A stretch of 64,000 bases of DNA from Geovibrio ferrireducens (GTDB lineage: Bacteria > Chrysiogenota > Deferribacteres > Deferribacterales > Geovibrionaceae), in the NCBI RefSeq assembly GCF_026226615.1, contig NZ_JAJAPB010000001.1, positions 359,385 through 423,384 on the forward strand. The letters run 5' to 3'. Each line of letters starts with the position of its first letter. Within the stretch, counting starts at the first letter, position 1. The notes under the pieces are model-generated. The model saw nothing but the letters and a program-made list of their open reading frames with translations. It was not told the origin of the DNA and did not search any database. The position numbers were made by a program, and so were the translations under genes. Below are positions 16,979 through 25,997 of this stretch, piece after piece.

Positions 16979-19900
16979 TTACTCTCCTGCTGCCATCCAG
17001 TTCACTGTTCCCTCTGCGAGGATAGTTGAACCTGTAATGTCGTAAGTTGCTGTTTCAAATACTATTTCGTTATATGGAGTTGTTGATGATGTAACTGCCT
17101 TCCGTGCATAGACACGGGCTTTAACCCTTTGTATTGTCATGTTTGGCAGACTGCCCGAAGGGGTGAAAACAACCGTATTGCTCCACGATGTGCTGGTGGA
17201 TGTTATGACTGTGCCGCTGGGCGCAGGGCTTGAGGATGAGCGGTTTATAACCTTATTTGCCACTCCGCATGAAACATAGCCATAGCCCATGTAAGTAATC
17301 TCCCAGTTGACTTCATAAACTGAGTAGCCGGAGGGAATACTGAGTGCGGGCAGAATCATCTGTTTTGATGTGAGCGATGTAAGCAGAACAACCGGATGCG
17401 GGTCTTTATCAAAATAGTCGCTTAATGCGTTCCAATATTCATACTGCGCCCCGCCTGTTGAAAACGTGCCTATATCAAGGGTGCTTGCTCTTGCCCGTAT
17501 AGTAATACTATGAGTGCCTTGAGGAATATCGACTTCCATATAATCACTGACATAGTCAACTGTTGCCCCGATTTCTGTATCTTTAGTGTCGCTTGCTCCG
17601 CCTGAGTACATAACCTGCCAGAAAACAAGCCTATACCTGTAAACTCCGTTTTGCCCGGTTGATAAAACAGATTTCATGCGGACATTAACCCTGATTCTGA
17701 CTGTGTTTTCGGGAGAACTCACAGGTGTTGTTGAGAAATACGTGCTGTTTGCCGTATTAGACGCAGTCAGATTGTAAACCTCTGTCAGCGAACTGGCGGA
17801 CAATACAAGCTGTGCGAGGGGTTTAAAGCTCCAGCGTCCGTTTGCCACCTGCATATTAGTAACAGACAGAAGGAAGGACTGGCTCTGCGCCGAATGTGCG
17901 CCGGAATAAGACTGCAAATTTGCAGGAGAAAGAAGCACCTTAGGCTGACTGCGGAATATACCCGGAATATTAACCGTGGTGTTGTTTACCGCTGTTCCTG
18001 TCTCCACCCTGCGGAGTGATTTGTATAAAACATGCTGAGAGTTGATAGAATCCCAGTAGTAAAACTCAACCTCGCCGTTTTTGAGACTGGCGTAGTTCTG
18101 CCCTGCCGTGCCGCCGTCAGGTGCGATTATTATTGAGCCTGTGCCGCTCCCTGCGGAGTCTATGATAACATTTTGATTGCCGACAATGATTTTACCGCCG
18201 TCATCCAGCGTAATCTGAGTAGTCGCTTTAATGTGCTGCCCTTCGACAGCTCCGGCTTTGAGATGCGGTGTATTTATAGAGCCGTCAGCGATAGAAATAT
18301 TCCCGCCCGCTTCAAGCTCGGAGACCTTGATTTTCTCGGCGGTTACTGCTTCTGCGCTGAGTTTATCCGTTGTGACGGAACTTGCCGCAAGCTTGCCAGT
18401 GGTGACACTTCCGTCTATGATAACGTCCATATTCAGCCCGACTTGCCCGCCTGACATATTAAACAGCGCAAAGAAATTATTAATGTCGTCAGGGTTTACA
18501 AACTCAATCTGGTCAGCCATGAAGCGCATTTTTGTTATGCGGGTTTCGGGGTCTGCGCCCATCTGAAAGCCGCCTATTATCTCCCCTGCTTCCGTATCAA
18601 CAATAACCGCCGTGTAACGGATGTTTGTCTGCTCGGTGAGTGTTGACAAACCTTCCGCAGTGTTCGCCACAAGCTGTGTGATACCCTCCGCTGTGAGAGT
18701 AAGCTCCGTAATTTTGGCGTTGTTCCCTGCAATCTGCTGTGCCTGAAGCTTAATACGTGGGTCAATAGGCTCAACATCCCTTACAGAGTCTTCATAGACA
18801 TCTTCATACACATCATTTTCATAGGCGAATATGCCCGCTATGGCTTTTTCGATGTAAGGCAGGCTGCCTATCTGCTCAAAGCCTTCTCTTATATCGTTAG
18901 TAAACTGCCCCGGTGTGAGCCCGCCAGTGAGTATTTCAAGGAGCTTGGCGGGGTCTGCGTCTGTTTCGCCCCTGACGCTTCCGAACCAGTCGGAATACAA
19001 CCCGAATGTACTTTTAACCCTTGCCCAGTAGTAATAGGCATCCACTGTGTCAAGGTCTGTATGCTGAAAATAGCCTCCGTACACTGTGGCGAGATGAAAT
19101 GCTGTCATGAGGTCGTCTGTCCGGCTTGCCCACAGTTCCACGCCGTCAAAGAAATCACCTTTGGCGTATGCCAGCTCAAGCCCTATGCCGTAAGTTTTCG
19201 GAACAGTTATAATGCCTGTGACTGCTGCCGGACGAAGGATATTCACCGTAATGCTCACCCCGTCAGACTCCCGTCCGTAGCGGTTCGCCACAGTTACCTT
19301 GAAAACGAAAGAGCCCGCCTCCGTAACAGAATAAACTACCCTGTTTGCAGTTATGCGCCCAAGCCATTTTTCAGAGCCGAGATAAACATTATAATGCGAG
19401 AAGTCCGCAGTTCCTGACGGCTGCCAAGTGAGAACAGCCCCCTCACGGGTGAGAACATAATCAAGCCCTGCCACATCCTGCGGAATGCCGGGCAAGCCGG
19501 AGACTGTGACGCTTATCGTTTCCGCACCGCTTTCCGCTCCGGCGTAGGAAACAGCCCAAACGCTTATATCCGCACTGCCCGGCACAACACGGAACGAAGC
19601 TGATAAACCGCTCACAGTTAAACCCTGTTCCACACCTCCGTTAATTACAGATACCTTGTAGCTGGCTGCCCCTGCGGAGACTGACCATGACACGGCAAGC
19701 ACAGTAAGATAAGAACCGTCCGCAAGGGTCTGCACAGTTTCAGAGGTGCTGATTCCTGCGGGTTTCGCAGGCGGTTTCAGGCTGTTGTCCCGAATGGTGT
19801 AGTCACCGCCTTCAAAGTTGCCCTCTATATTGTCATAAAGGCTTTCAGGGTCTGGCGTGAGAGTAAGGCGAACTGTGGCACTTGTGGGGTAAGAGATACT

Positions 19901-20875
19901 TTTAACCAGCCACCGCCCGCCGCTAAGCCCAAGCTCGGAGTAACTAACCTCAGCAACATCATACAAATCAAGCTGTAAGCCGGACTGCAAAATCTCAAGT
20001 TCCAGCGTGTCGTTGTGGTTTGCCTGATCCATCATCCGGCGGGCAAAGGTGAGCGGAAGGGAAATATCCTCTATATAATCAAACTCCAGCGTCTGCTCCC
20101 CTTCGGCGTAGTCAAGCTCGCTGTCAAGGGTATACTGGTTTGTGTTCCAGTCCGGCAGGCTGTGGGTTTTCATGTGCATAAGCCCGATTGTTTCGGAAAG
20201 AAGCCCCTTCCGGAAGATTCCCGAAACTATAACCTCATCATCAATAACCGCAGATACCGGACGCAGGCGGCGTATCGCTATGTTAATAAGCCCTTCGGAA
20301 AGATAAAGCACTGCATTTGCGTGCTGTTTCAGTTTTGACAGGTTTTCGGCTGTGTTTTCAGAGTTCAGGACAATACCGAAATCACAGGTATTTATAAGTC
20401 CGTAGTTTACTGCGTATTCCGCTTCGGTGATGAAAGAGGCTGTGTTCAGCATAAGCGGGTCAATGCCTATGCCGTACTTGGTGTTTGTCAAGTAGTCGTA
20501 TATGAAGTTGACGGGGTTATAGCTCGCCTTCATTGTTCCGGTAACAAGGTCATAAATAACAGAGCCGTCCACAACACAGGCTACATCTATCTCCCTTGAG
20601 CCGTACTCCTCAAACAGACTAGCCGGAAATTCCGCCAGCAGTGAATTTATGTGCGGGTAATGAAGCTCCGCATCATCAGGAATAACAAGATTGACCGCTC
20701 CCTGATGAGAAACTGTATAAACGCCTTCATACTCTGCGCCGCTGGCATAAAGAGTTATACTGCTTACCGTGTTTTCACAAACGCCGTAAGCAAAGTATGA
20801 GCGGTTCTCAGCGTCATAACGGTAAACGGGAAAAGGCTTGATGACCGCCTTACCGTAGACAACGGGAATAATCAT
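16979..20875 (-). CDS. Phage tail tip / host specificity protein, J-like
   Basis: At 1298 residues this is the largest gene in the prophage. The N-terminal ~350 residues (for example VYGKAVIKPFPVYRYDAENRSYFAYG) match the tip-attachment module of lambda J/TipJ-type proteins. Residues ~365-640 contain fibronectin type III-like repeats (PAGISTSETV..., LPGIPQDVAGLDYVL...). Further on come helical and collagen-like spacer stretches and a C-terminal beta-rich domain. It forms the central tail tip that contacts the host. Its start overlaps the L-like gene stop by four bases (ATGA coupling). Confidence 0.8.
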   Translation of the reverse strand: MIIPVVYGKAVIKPFPVYRYDAENRSYFAYGVCENTVSSITLYASGAEYEGVYTVSHQGAVNLVIPDDAELHYPHINSLLAEFPASLFEEYGSREIDVACVVDGSVIYDLVTGTMKASYNPVNFIYDYLTNTKYGIGIDPLMLNTASFITEAEYAVNYGLINTCDFGIVLNSENTAENLSKLKQHANAVLYLSEGLINIAIRRLRPVSAVIDDEVIVSGIFRKGLLSETIGLMHMKTHSLPDWNTNQYTLDSELDYAEGEQTLEFDYIEDISLPLTFARRMMDQANHNDTLELEILQSGLQLDLYDVAEVSYSELGLSGGRWLVKSISYPTSATVRLTLTPDPESLYDNIEGNFEGGDYTIRDNSLKPPAKPAGISTSETVQTLADGSYLTVLAVSWSVSAGAASYKVSVINGGVEQGLTVSGLSASFRVVPGSADISVWAVSYAGAESGAETISVTVSGLPGIPQDVAGLDYVLTREGAVLTWQPSGTADFSHYNVYLGSEKWLGRITANRVVYSVTEAGSFVFKVTVANRYGRESDGVSITVNILRPAAVTGIITVPKTYGIGLELAYAKGDFFDGVELWASRTDDLMTAFHLATVYGGYFQHTDLDTVDAYYYWARVKSTFGLYSDWFGSVRGETDADPAKLLEILTGGLTPGQFTNDIREGFEQIGSLPYIEKAIAGIFAYENDVYEDVYEDSVRDVEPIDPRIKLQAQQIAGNNAKITELTLTAEGITQLVANTAEGLSTLTEQTNIRYTAVIVDTEAGEIIGGFQMGADPETRITKMRFMADQIEFVNPDDINNFFALFNMSGGQVGLNMDVIIDGSVTTGKLAASSVTTDKLSAEAVTAEKIKVSELEAGGNISIADGSINTPHLKAGAVEGQHIKATTQITLDDGGKIIVGNQNVIIDSAGSGTGSIIIAPDGGTAGQNYASLKNGEVEFYYWDSINSQHVLYKSLRRVETGTAVNNTTVNIPGIFRSQPKVLLSPANLQSYSGAHSAQSQSFLLSVTNMQVANGRWSFKPLAQLVLSASSLTEVYNLTASNTANSTYFSTTPVSSPENTVRIRVNVRMKSVLSTGQNGVYRYRLVFWQVMYSGGASDTKDTEIGATVDYVSDYMEVDIPQGTHSITIRARASTLDIGTFSTGGAQYEYWNALSDYFDKDPHPVVLLTSLTSKQMILPALSIPSGYSVYEVNWEITYMGYGYVSCGVANKVINRSSSSPAPSGTVITSTSTSWSNTVVFTPSGSLPNMTIQRVKARVYARKAVTSSTTPYNEIVFETATYDITGSTILAEGTVNWMAAGE

Positions 20876-21492
20876 TTTATCTCTCCCGCAGCCATAGTTC
20901 CGCTTACCTTTGATGCGGTTATGCCGCCTCTGAAATTTGCCGTGTTTCCTTTCGCTGCGCAGCCTGTGTATGTGTGATTACAGAAGTTATCCGTGCCTGA
21001 ATAAGCGCAGACTCCGTCACGGAACTTGTTTATACAGCTTGCGGAGAAATGGTTCAGGGTGCGCTTCATGGTCTTAAACAAGGGCGAAACGCAGGTGAGT
21101 GTTATCTGCGAGCCTTCAATCTCAAAGTTTTCCAGATAGCCGGAAAACAGGCATAAAGTGTCTATAACCGCCGTCTTTTCATCCAGTGCGGCAAATACAA
21201 GGCGCAGTGATGAATTACGCTCATCATTGTTCAGGTATATGCCTGTCTGCTCCTGATTAGTGTTGTCAAGGCTCAGGCTGATGCGGTCAATCTCCGTTCC
21301 GGAATCAAGGCTGAAATCCTCCACAGTGAAGGCGAAAGGAGAGTAAGCAACACCGCTGTTTATTATTTCAATATCATAGTCAGTTACACGCCAAACATGC
21401 CCTGTGCTGCGGTATTTTATTTCAAGGAGAAGGCAGTCGGAAGCGGCTTCGGCTTTCAGACTGTTCAGGAAGTGAGTGGTTAAAAATTTCAT
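20872..21492 (-). CDS. Lambda L-like minor tail protein (DUF2163-type) with four-Cys cluster
   Basis: A 206-residue protein whose N-terminal part (RVTDYDIEIINSGVAYSPFAFTVEDFS) and middle resemble DUF2163/hub proteins. Its C-terminal third holds four Cys (SCINKF, GVCAYS, NFCNHT, YTGCAA), spaced like the Fe-S-binding Cys of lambda gpL. It would sit between the distal tail protein and the J-like tip and help build the baseplate. It overlaps genes on both sides by four bases, showing a tightly coupled operon. Confidence 0.75.
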   Translation of the reverse strand: MKFLTTHFLNSLKAEAASDCLLLEIKYRSTGHVWRVTDYDIEIINSGVAYSPFAFTVEDFSLDSGTEIDRISLSLDNTNQEQTGIYLNNDERNSSLRLVFAALDEKTAVIDTLCLFSGYLENFEIEGSQITLTCVSPLFKTMKRTLNHFSASCINKFRDGVCAYSGTDNFCNHTYTGCAAKGNTANFRGGITASKVSGTMAAGEIK

Positions 21493-22025
21493 ACCGTCAC
21501 CAACCTTAGAGAACCGCTGAAAGAGAGAGGCAAGACACTGCCTGAGTATTCCCCTTCAAAGCGGCAGTTAAGCGTAAGAAAGCCTGTGAAATCCGCCGTG
21601 ATAAGCGCACCGAGAGCGGGAGCAGCTTCAAAAACTATACGGTCTCTGCCGTCTGTTCCTGCGCTCTCTTGAAGAGTTACTGGCGTTTCCACGCCGTTCA
21701 CGTACACTTTAAGGTTTTCGGCACTCACACAGGGCAGGTCAAAAACTGTTCCTGTCCCCGTCTGCTTCGCCACAAACTCCGCCGCATATGAACCAATGCG
21801 GGGAAAGCGGAAAAGAAAGCCCGCAAACCCGCCCTTTGCCCTGTGGTAAAAGCTTTCTATGGCGGTGAGGTCTTTTGAAGCGTATTGCAGGTCAAACGCC
21901 CGCTTGGGGCGATATTGCTTTAACCTGCGCTGTTCCGCATTTGTGCCTGTGGAGGTTATAAGCACATCATAACTGGTGGTGTAAGCTACTGCCGAAACAG
22001 GAGCGGGAACTAAAGGATAAATCAT
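21489..22025 (-). CDS. Distal tail protein, DUF2460-type
   Basis: A 178-residue protein with RPKRAFDLQYASKDLTAIESFYHRAKGGFAGFLFRFP, which resembles the DUF2460 family of siphovirus and gene-transfer-agent tails (lambda gpM/Dit-like function). The order tape measure, DUF2460, L-like, J-like fits tail tip assembly. The start codon overlaps the tape measure stop. The identification is from the conserved YRPKR and RAKGG...F.FRFP patterns and the gene order. Confidence 0.72.
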   Translation of the reverse strand: MIYPLVPAPVSAVAYTTSYDVLITSTGTNAEQRRLKQYRPKRAFDLQYASKDLTAIESFYHRAKGGFAGFLFRFPRIGSYAAEFVAKQTGTGTVFDLPCVSAENLKVYVNGVETPVTLQESAGTDGRDRIVFEAAPALGALITADFTGFLTLNCRFEGEYSGSVLPLSFSGSLRLVTV

Positions 22026-23716
22026 GCCTTCACCCTTGCTACTGCATCGGCAAAGTCTCCGCCATATTTCAGCTTTTCCAGAAGAAGCTTTATTATTGCC
22101 TGCGGATTTGCACGGACATACTGTTCAAAGCTTTTGGAGTCAAGGGCAGTGATATGAAAGTGTATATCGCCGCCGGAAGTCTTTGGACTGTCTGCACTGC
22201 GTAAATCTACAGGTATTTTATTACCGTCCGGCAGGGGAACAACCGCCTCGTTGTATCTGCCTTCACCTATTAAGCCCAGCGTGGGGCGGGTGACTATTCC
22301 GCCACTGGCAAACGCACGAAAACCGCCGGAGATAACCCCGCCGTTAGCAAAGCCGAAGGTTGTTGTGCTTCCGTTATCGCCTGATACGGAAGAATTTGAG
22401 ATACCGTTCACCCTGTCGGTGAGGTCTATCATTTCAAGCCATTTCTTTTTTACCTTTTCGTAGTTGTCTGCGGCATTTTTCGCCATTTCGTCATGCGCTT
22501 TTTTGCTGGCTTCCTGCATGGCTTCAAGAATTTTCTGGGAAAACTCGCTCACGGAGTCCATCGCCTCACTGACTTCAACAATTCTCTGCAAGGCGGCATC
22601 CACAGCCTCGTTAGCGGCTGTTGCAAGGTTGGCAAACATTTCCGAGGTTTGTTTATACTGTGCGCTTGCGTTTTCTGCCCCCTCTTTGGCAGATTTAAAA
22701 AAGTCACCCACAGAGTCAAGCCCGATAGAGTCAGCACCTTTACCAAGCCAGCCGAAAACCTTACCCAAGCCGTCAGCAACCTTTGCGGAAAGGTCATAAA
22801 TTTTCTGAAACCCTGTTGAAATAACCTCAACAAGTTTTGCGCCTATAGCATAAGCGGCATCAAGCCCCGCCTTAAAAGCCAGAACACCCTTAGCAGCCAC
22901 TTCTATAACCTGCACAGCAATCTGAAAACCTTCGTTAATTTTGGCGGCTATTTCGTCCGTTGTGCCGTCATTTGCCCATTCATCAAGCTTTTTCCGTACC
23001 TCCTCAAGTGCAGCTTTCACACCGTCAAAAGCTCCGCCTTCGGCTATTTTCAGCATAAACTCCGACCACTTGTCTTGTATGTTGGAAACAATGCCGTTCA
23101 TGGTTAGTGACTGCTCCTGCATTCCCCCTTTAAAGCGGCTGAAAATCTCCTGCAAGGCGGTATTTATGTCTTCGGATGTTTTGCTGACTGTTTTGGTAAG
23201 CTGCTCTCCGTTCTGTGTCCATGCAAAGGTTACGTTCTCTCCTTCCTGACTGGCTCTTACGCCAAACTCTTTAAGGCGTTCAAACTCACCTGTTATGGCA
23301 TCCGCCACCATCTCAACAGCCTGATTAAGCGGCTTTCCCATTGCTCCGGCAGTGTCGCCTATCCACTGCATATTTTTAGCGGCATCAATACCGTAGGCAG
23401 ACAGCTTGATAAATGCGTCATTAACCTCTTTAAGCTCATATGGGGTCTGTACGGCAAAGTCTTTTATCCAGCTCATAGCCTCCTCTGCCGCCTTTGCAGA
23501 ACCAAGAACAGTTTTCATAGAAACGCCCATCTGCTCAAAGCCTGCCCCTGTTTTGATAACAGAGCCTGCTAAAGCACCGCCGCCAACCGCAGCAACAGCA
23601 GTTTTCAATGAAAACATCATATCCGTTACACGGTTAAGGCTTGACCGCACAGAGTTAAAAGCCCCTGCGGTAAGGTCTTTCGCTGTTATAACTATGCCTA
23701 CGTTAGTGTTTGCCAT
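22022..23716 (-). CDS. Tail tape measure protein
   Basis: A 564-residue protein with an N-terminal phage tape measure domain (ITAKDLTAGAFNSVRSSLNRV, GFEQMGVSMKTVLGSAKAAEEAMSWIKDFAVQTP), hydrophobic glycine-rich segments, long Ala/Lys/Glu helices (residues ~200-440) and a C-terminal segment typical of these proteins (GGVISGGFRAFASGGIVTRPTLGLIGEGRYNEAVVPL). It sets tail length and may help DNA cross the envelope. Its start overlaps the T part of the tail chaperone by 14 bases. It is short, which implies a short flexible tail. Confidence 0.88.
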   Translation of the reverse strand: MANTNVGIVITAKDLTAGAFNSVRSSLNRVTDMMFSLKTAVAAVGGGALAGSVIKTGAGFEQMGVSMKTVLGSAKAAEEAMSWIKDFAVQTPYELKEVNDAFIKLSAYGIDAAKNMQWIGDTAGAMGKPLNQAVEMVADAITGEFERLKEFGVRASQEGENVTFAWTQNGEQLTKTVSKTSEDINTALQEIFSRFKGGMQEQSLTMNGIVSNIQDKWSEFMLKIAEGGAFDGVKAALEEVRKKLDEWANDGTTDEIAAKINEGFQIAVQVIEVAAKGVLAFKAGLDAAYAIGAKLVEVISTGFQKIYDLSAKVADGLGKVFGWLGKGADSIGLDSVGDFFKSAKEGAENASAQYKQTSEMFANLATAANEAVDAALQRIVEVSEAMDSVSEFSQKILEAMQEASKKAHDEMAKNAADNYEKVKKKWLEMIDLTDRVNGISNSSVSGDNGSTTTFGFANGGVISGGFRAFASGGIVTRPTLGLIGEGRYNEAVVPLPDGNKIPVDLRSADSPKTSGGDIHFHITALDSKSFEQYVRANPQAIIKLLLEKLKYGGDFADAVARVKA

Positions 23717-24011
23717 TGTTGAAAACTTCCTCTTCTATCGCTTTTATATAACGCCATATGGCTGGGGTTACTTCCATGCAGTAAACATCCGCCACCTGAA
23801 ACAATGCTCCGTAATCAAGCCCCAGAATTTGCTTACCAACAGTTTTTACCTGCGCATGAACATCCGCAAAAAGCGTGAGCGCATCCGCCGCCGCTGTGTC
23901 CAGTTCCCAAGTTATGTTCAACTCGCAGCCCTCACATTTCAGGTTGCCCAGCTTGCGGCACTCGGCGCAGTAAGCCCCGTACCTCATGCCGTGCCGGACA
24001 ACCTCTGTCAG
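23703..24011 (-). CDS. Tail assembly chaperone, frameshift-encoded T domain
   Basis: This reading frame continues from the upstream chaperone gene by a -1 shift at A AAA AAC (24011-24017). After the slip it reads CTG ACA GAG... through to the stop at 23703, adding about 102 residues to make a GT-type fusion of ~180 residues. An internal ATG at 23987 could give a separate 94-residue product, but it has no good ribosome site. The T-like part has a Cys cluster (YCAECRKLGNLKCEGC) and would bind the tape measure protein encoded next. The arrangement is exactly that of lambda G/GT. Confidence 0.75.
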   Translation of the reverse strand: MTEVVRHGMRYGAYCAECRKLGNLKCEGCELNITWELDTAAADALTLFADVHAQVKTVGKQILGLDYGALFQVADVYCMEVTPAIWRYIKAIEEEVFNNGKH

Positions 24012-24244
24012 TTTTTTTCCTGTTCATCCGTGCCGAAGGTGAGAGCTACCACCTTTTTAAAAAGCTTCAGACACTCGCTGTAGTCCATCTCATCCAGCTC
24101 GTCCTGCTTATCCGCAAAAGCCATGTCAAGCACTGTGTCTACCAGTTCCTGAGCGTCTGTGTTCCCTGCCTGTGCGAGGTTTATCCCCTGCGCCTTGAGT
24201 GCCTTTATTTCCTTTCTTTTCAATGCCCTTGCTTTAAGTGCCAT
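24008..24244 (-). CDS. Tail assembly chaperone, G-like
   Basis: A 78-residue charged helical protein (KARALKRKEIKALKAQGINLA...) between the tail tube and tape measure genes, the standard place of the G chaperone. Its final codons are GAA AAA AAC TGA, so a canonical slippery heptamer abuts the stop. Most ribosomes should end here, while a fraction slip -1 into the downstream T frame. The GGAGG ribosome site is just upstream of ATG 24244. Confidence 0.78.
   Translation of the reverse strand: MALKARALKRKEIKALKAQGINLAQAGNTDAQELVDTVLDMAFADKQDELDEMDYSECLKLFKKVVALTFGTDEQEKN
24011..24017 (-). promoter_or_regulatory. Programmed -1 ribosomal frameshift site (A AAA AAC)
   Basis: On the minus strand the zero-frame codons are GAA AAA AAC TGA, with X XXY YYZ phase exactly right for a tandem slip. 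The -1 frame is open from here to 23703 and covers the T-like domain. Confidence 0.78.
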
Positions 24245-24253
24245 GCCTTCCTC

Positions 24254-25201
24254 CTAGTAGCTTTCGACTTCGTTCACCAGCGTAGCAACAACACTGCTGC
24301 CCTCGGCGGATGCTTCGTAATGCGCCTTCCAGTTAAAAGTAGCCATAATTCCGCCCGGCCCCGAAACTTCGGGGTCTTTCTGCTCAAGGCGCACTTCGGG
24401 GAAAAGCAGTTCAAAAGCCCCCTTAACCCCTGCGTCAAAACTAAGCTTGAGGCTTGTTGTTGCGGAGTTCACCGCCTTTTCCAGAAGGGAAACATCCCTG
24501 AAAAATGTGCTGATGCTTCCGCTCACGCTTAACAAGCCTTCGGGCAGTTCCGTGCGGAAGCCATCTCCGCCTATGGCGTATTTGTCGTTCTCAAGGTTAG
24601 GGTTTATGTTCACCGAAAAGCTGGAAACATTGCCGATAAGCACCCCGCCTTCGTGTATGCTCGCTTTGAAGTTCTGCAAACGGACAAAGGGCAGGTTCAC
24701 AGGCGCATCGTCATAGCTTTCTGTGTTCAGAGTGCGCTTGCCGCCCATGATACTTACTGATGCGGTCAGTTCTCCGCTGCCGCCCACTGTCATTTCAAAG
24801 CCGGAAACCTTGCAGCCGTTGTAAAGAAAATAAGCCCCGATGTCCGTAAGCCCTTTTTCGATAACCATGCTGGGCGGCTCGGCAGATGTTTTAAACACAT
24901 GGCGGTAAAGGCTGCCATCCGCCGCTGTCTCCGGTGCGCCGAAAAGCCCCTTCATCACAAGCCCCATGCTGATAAGCTCCGCAGGAAGAGTAAGCGAACC
25001 GCTTACATCAATATTGCCCAGTATCGGCTCAACGCTGTCTCGCCTGCCTGTTATTGTGGCGGGTTCTTCGGCTTCCTGACTTGCGGATAAGCTCTCGGAG
25101 TTAAATTTAATAACCCTGCCGCTTTTCACGGCAGGGCTTACCCCGTAAGAGTCCTCAAAGTCCAGAAGCAGCCTAGCCCGCATTCCCTTTGCCTGACTCA
25201 T
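24254..25201 (-). CDS. Phage tail tube protein
   Basis: A 315-residue protein with repeated beta-rich segments (GNIDVSGSLTLPAELISMGLVMKGLFG, VSGFEMTVGGSGELTASVSIMGGKRT, NVSSFSVNINPNLENDKYAIGG) like the Phage_tube_2 family of siphovirus tail tube subunits. It would stack into the hollow tail tube around the tape measure protein. It lies directly upstream of the chaperone pair, as in most siphoviruses, and 12 bases after the small membrane protein gene. Confidence 0.8.
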   Translation of the reverse strand: MSQAKGMRARLLLDFEDSYGVSPAVKSGRVIKFNSESLSASQEAEEPATITGRRDSVEPILGNIDVSGSLTLPAELISMGLVMKGLFGAPETAADGSLYRHVFKTSAEPPSMVIEKGLTDIGAYFLYNGCKVSGFEMTVGGSGELTASVSIMGGKRTLNTESYDDAPVNLPFVRLQNFKASIHEGGVLIGNVSSFSVNINPNLENDKYAIGGDGFRTELPEGLLSVSGSISTFFRDVSLLEKAVNSATTSLKLSFDAGVKGAFELLFPEVRLEQKDPEVSGPGGIMATFNWKAHYEASAEGSSVVATLVNEVESY

Positions 25202-25213
25202 GCTGAAAGCTCC

Positions 25214-25387
25214 TTACTTCGTCACGGGGGTTTTGGTAAATGTGCGCAGAAGCATGTTTGCTGCGGAGATAACAGTCACAACCCCGCCCGTTCCGTAATC
25301 GGTAACTACGGAGAGTGCCGCATCCGTAACAGCAGCACCGAGGTTCACCCACATTGTTTTACTCTGATACCATTTCTTTTTTTCCAC
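25214..25387 (-). CDS. Small phage membrane protein of the lysis block (holin-like)
   Basis: A 57-residue protein with GTG start at 25387 and an AGGAGG ribosome site seven bases upstream. The sequence KKWYQSKTMWVNLGAAVTDAALSVV...SAANMLLRTFTKTPVTK follows the pattern of small membrane proteins that accompany phage lysozymes: an aromatic N-terminal motif WYQSKT.W.N, a hydrophobic middle and a conserved LR..TK.P tail. It lies between lysozyme and tail tube genes. A pore-forming or lysis-timing role is inferred from context and pattern only. Confidence 0.55.
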   Translation of the reverse strand: MEKKKWYQSKTMWVNLGAAVTDAALSVVTDYGTGGVVTVISAANMLLRTFTKTPVTK

Positions 25388-25408
25388 GATTAAACCTCCT
25401 TGGAATCG

Positions 25409-25429
25409 TAGTCCTTCCCTGTTCGCATC
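25409..25429 (-). repeat. Duplicated 3' end of the lysozyme gene
   Basis: A 21-base direct repeat of 25594-25614, the last codons of the lysozyme gene, lies upstream of the 57-aa gene. It marks an old duplication or recombination across the adjacent structured repeat. Confidence 0.7.
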
Positions 25430-25441
25430 TTAACTACCGCC

Positions 25442-25580
25442 TTAAAAACTACCTCCTGTGTTTTTCCAGCAAGCTCTGTGCAGAAACCGCCGAAATCTAA
25501 ACGGCGGTTTTCAAGGCACACGCTCGCGGCGGGTTAAACCCGCCTTCGCTGCGCACGGCGGCTGTCCGTCCATGGACAGC
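25442..25580 (-). repeat. Structured repeat element, copy 1
   Basis: Read on the minus strand: hairpin GCTGTCC/GGACAGC, the conserved CGCCGTGCG-N-AGCGAAG, hairpin GGCGGGTT/AACCCGCC, the conserved GCGAGCGTGTGCC, a third hairpin AACCGCCG/CGGCGGTT, then AACACAGGAGGTAGTTTTTA. It lies between the lysozyme stop and the 57-aa gene. The ATG found in copy 2 after the ribosome site is AAG here, so no gene starts from this copy. Confidence 0.7.
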
Positions 25581-25997
25581 TTATTCCGTGTCATAGTCCT
25601 TCCCTGTTCGCATCATTTCTGCGAGGCGTACAGCACGCCCGCCGACCTGACGAGACCACTTAGAATCAAGCATTTCGGCGGCGGCTTTTTCATAGTCGTC
25701 TGCCACAAGTGCCTGAATCATCTTCTTAAACCCAAGCAGACGGGGAACACCCATAAACCCCATGTCTATAAGCACCCGCCTGCGTATTTCATCCTGCTTC
25801 GTAAACCAAGCAAAACGGCTCAGTTCCTTTTCAACCGCTTCAATGTCATTTTTCAGCAGAAACATAGCCTCTGTCGCTGTTATGCCTCGTTCCTCAATGT
25901 TTCTGCCCACGCCTATGGTCAGTTTGTTTTCTGTACAGCGATAAGGCTTTAATCTAAGCCCTTCGTGCAGAATAAGTTGGTCGATTAAACTAGGCAT
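25581..25997 (-). CDS. Phage endolysin, T4-type lysozyme (GH24)
   Basis: A 138-residue muramidase-type endolysin. HEGLRLKPYRCTENKLTIGVGRN carries the catalytic Glu (HEG) and Thr (TIG) of glycoside hydrolase 24. The third triad position, Asp20 in T4, is Cys here, as in many phage relatives. It cleaves the glycan strands of peptidoglycan at the end of infection. I choose ATG 25997, because the AGGAGG supplied by structured repeat copy 2 lies eight bases upstream; a longer reading from 26027 runs through that repeat. Holin-like genes lie on both sides. Confidence 0.88.
   Translation of the reverse strand: MPSLIDQLILHEGLRLKPYRCTENKLTIGVGRNIEERGITATEAMFLLKNDIEAVEKELSRFAWFTKQDEIRRRVLIDMGFMGVPRLLGFKKMIQALVADDYEKAAAEMLDSKWSRQVGGRAVRLAEMMRTGKDYDTE

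Noticed and set aside
23703..23987. Independent 94-aa gene
   Set aside because: It lacks a ribosome site and is in exact -1 continuation from the slippery site, so it is better read as the frameshift-encoded T domain.
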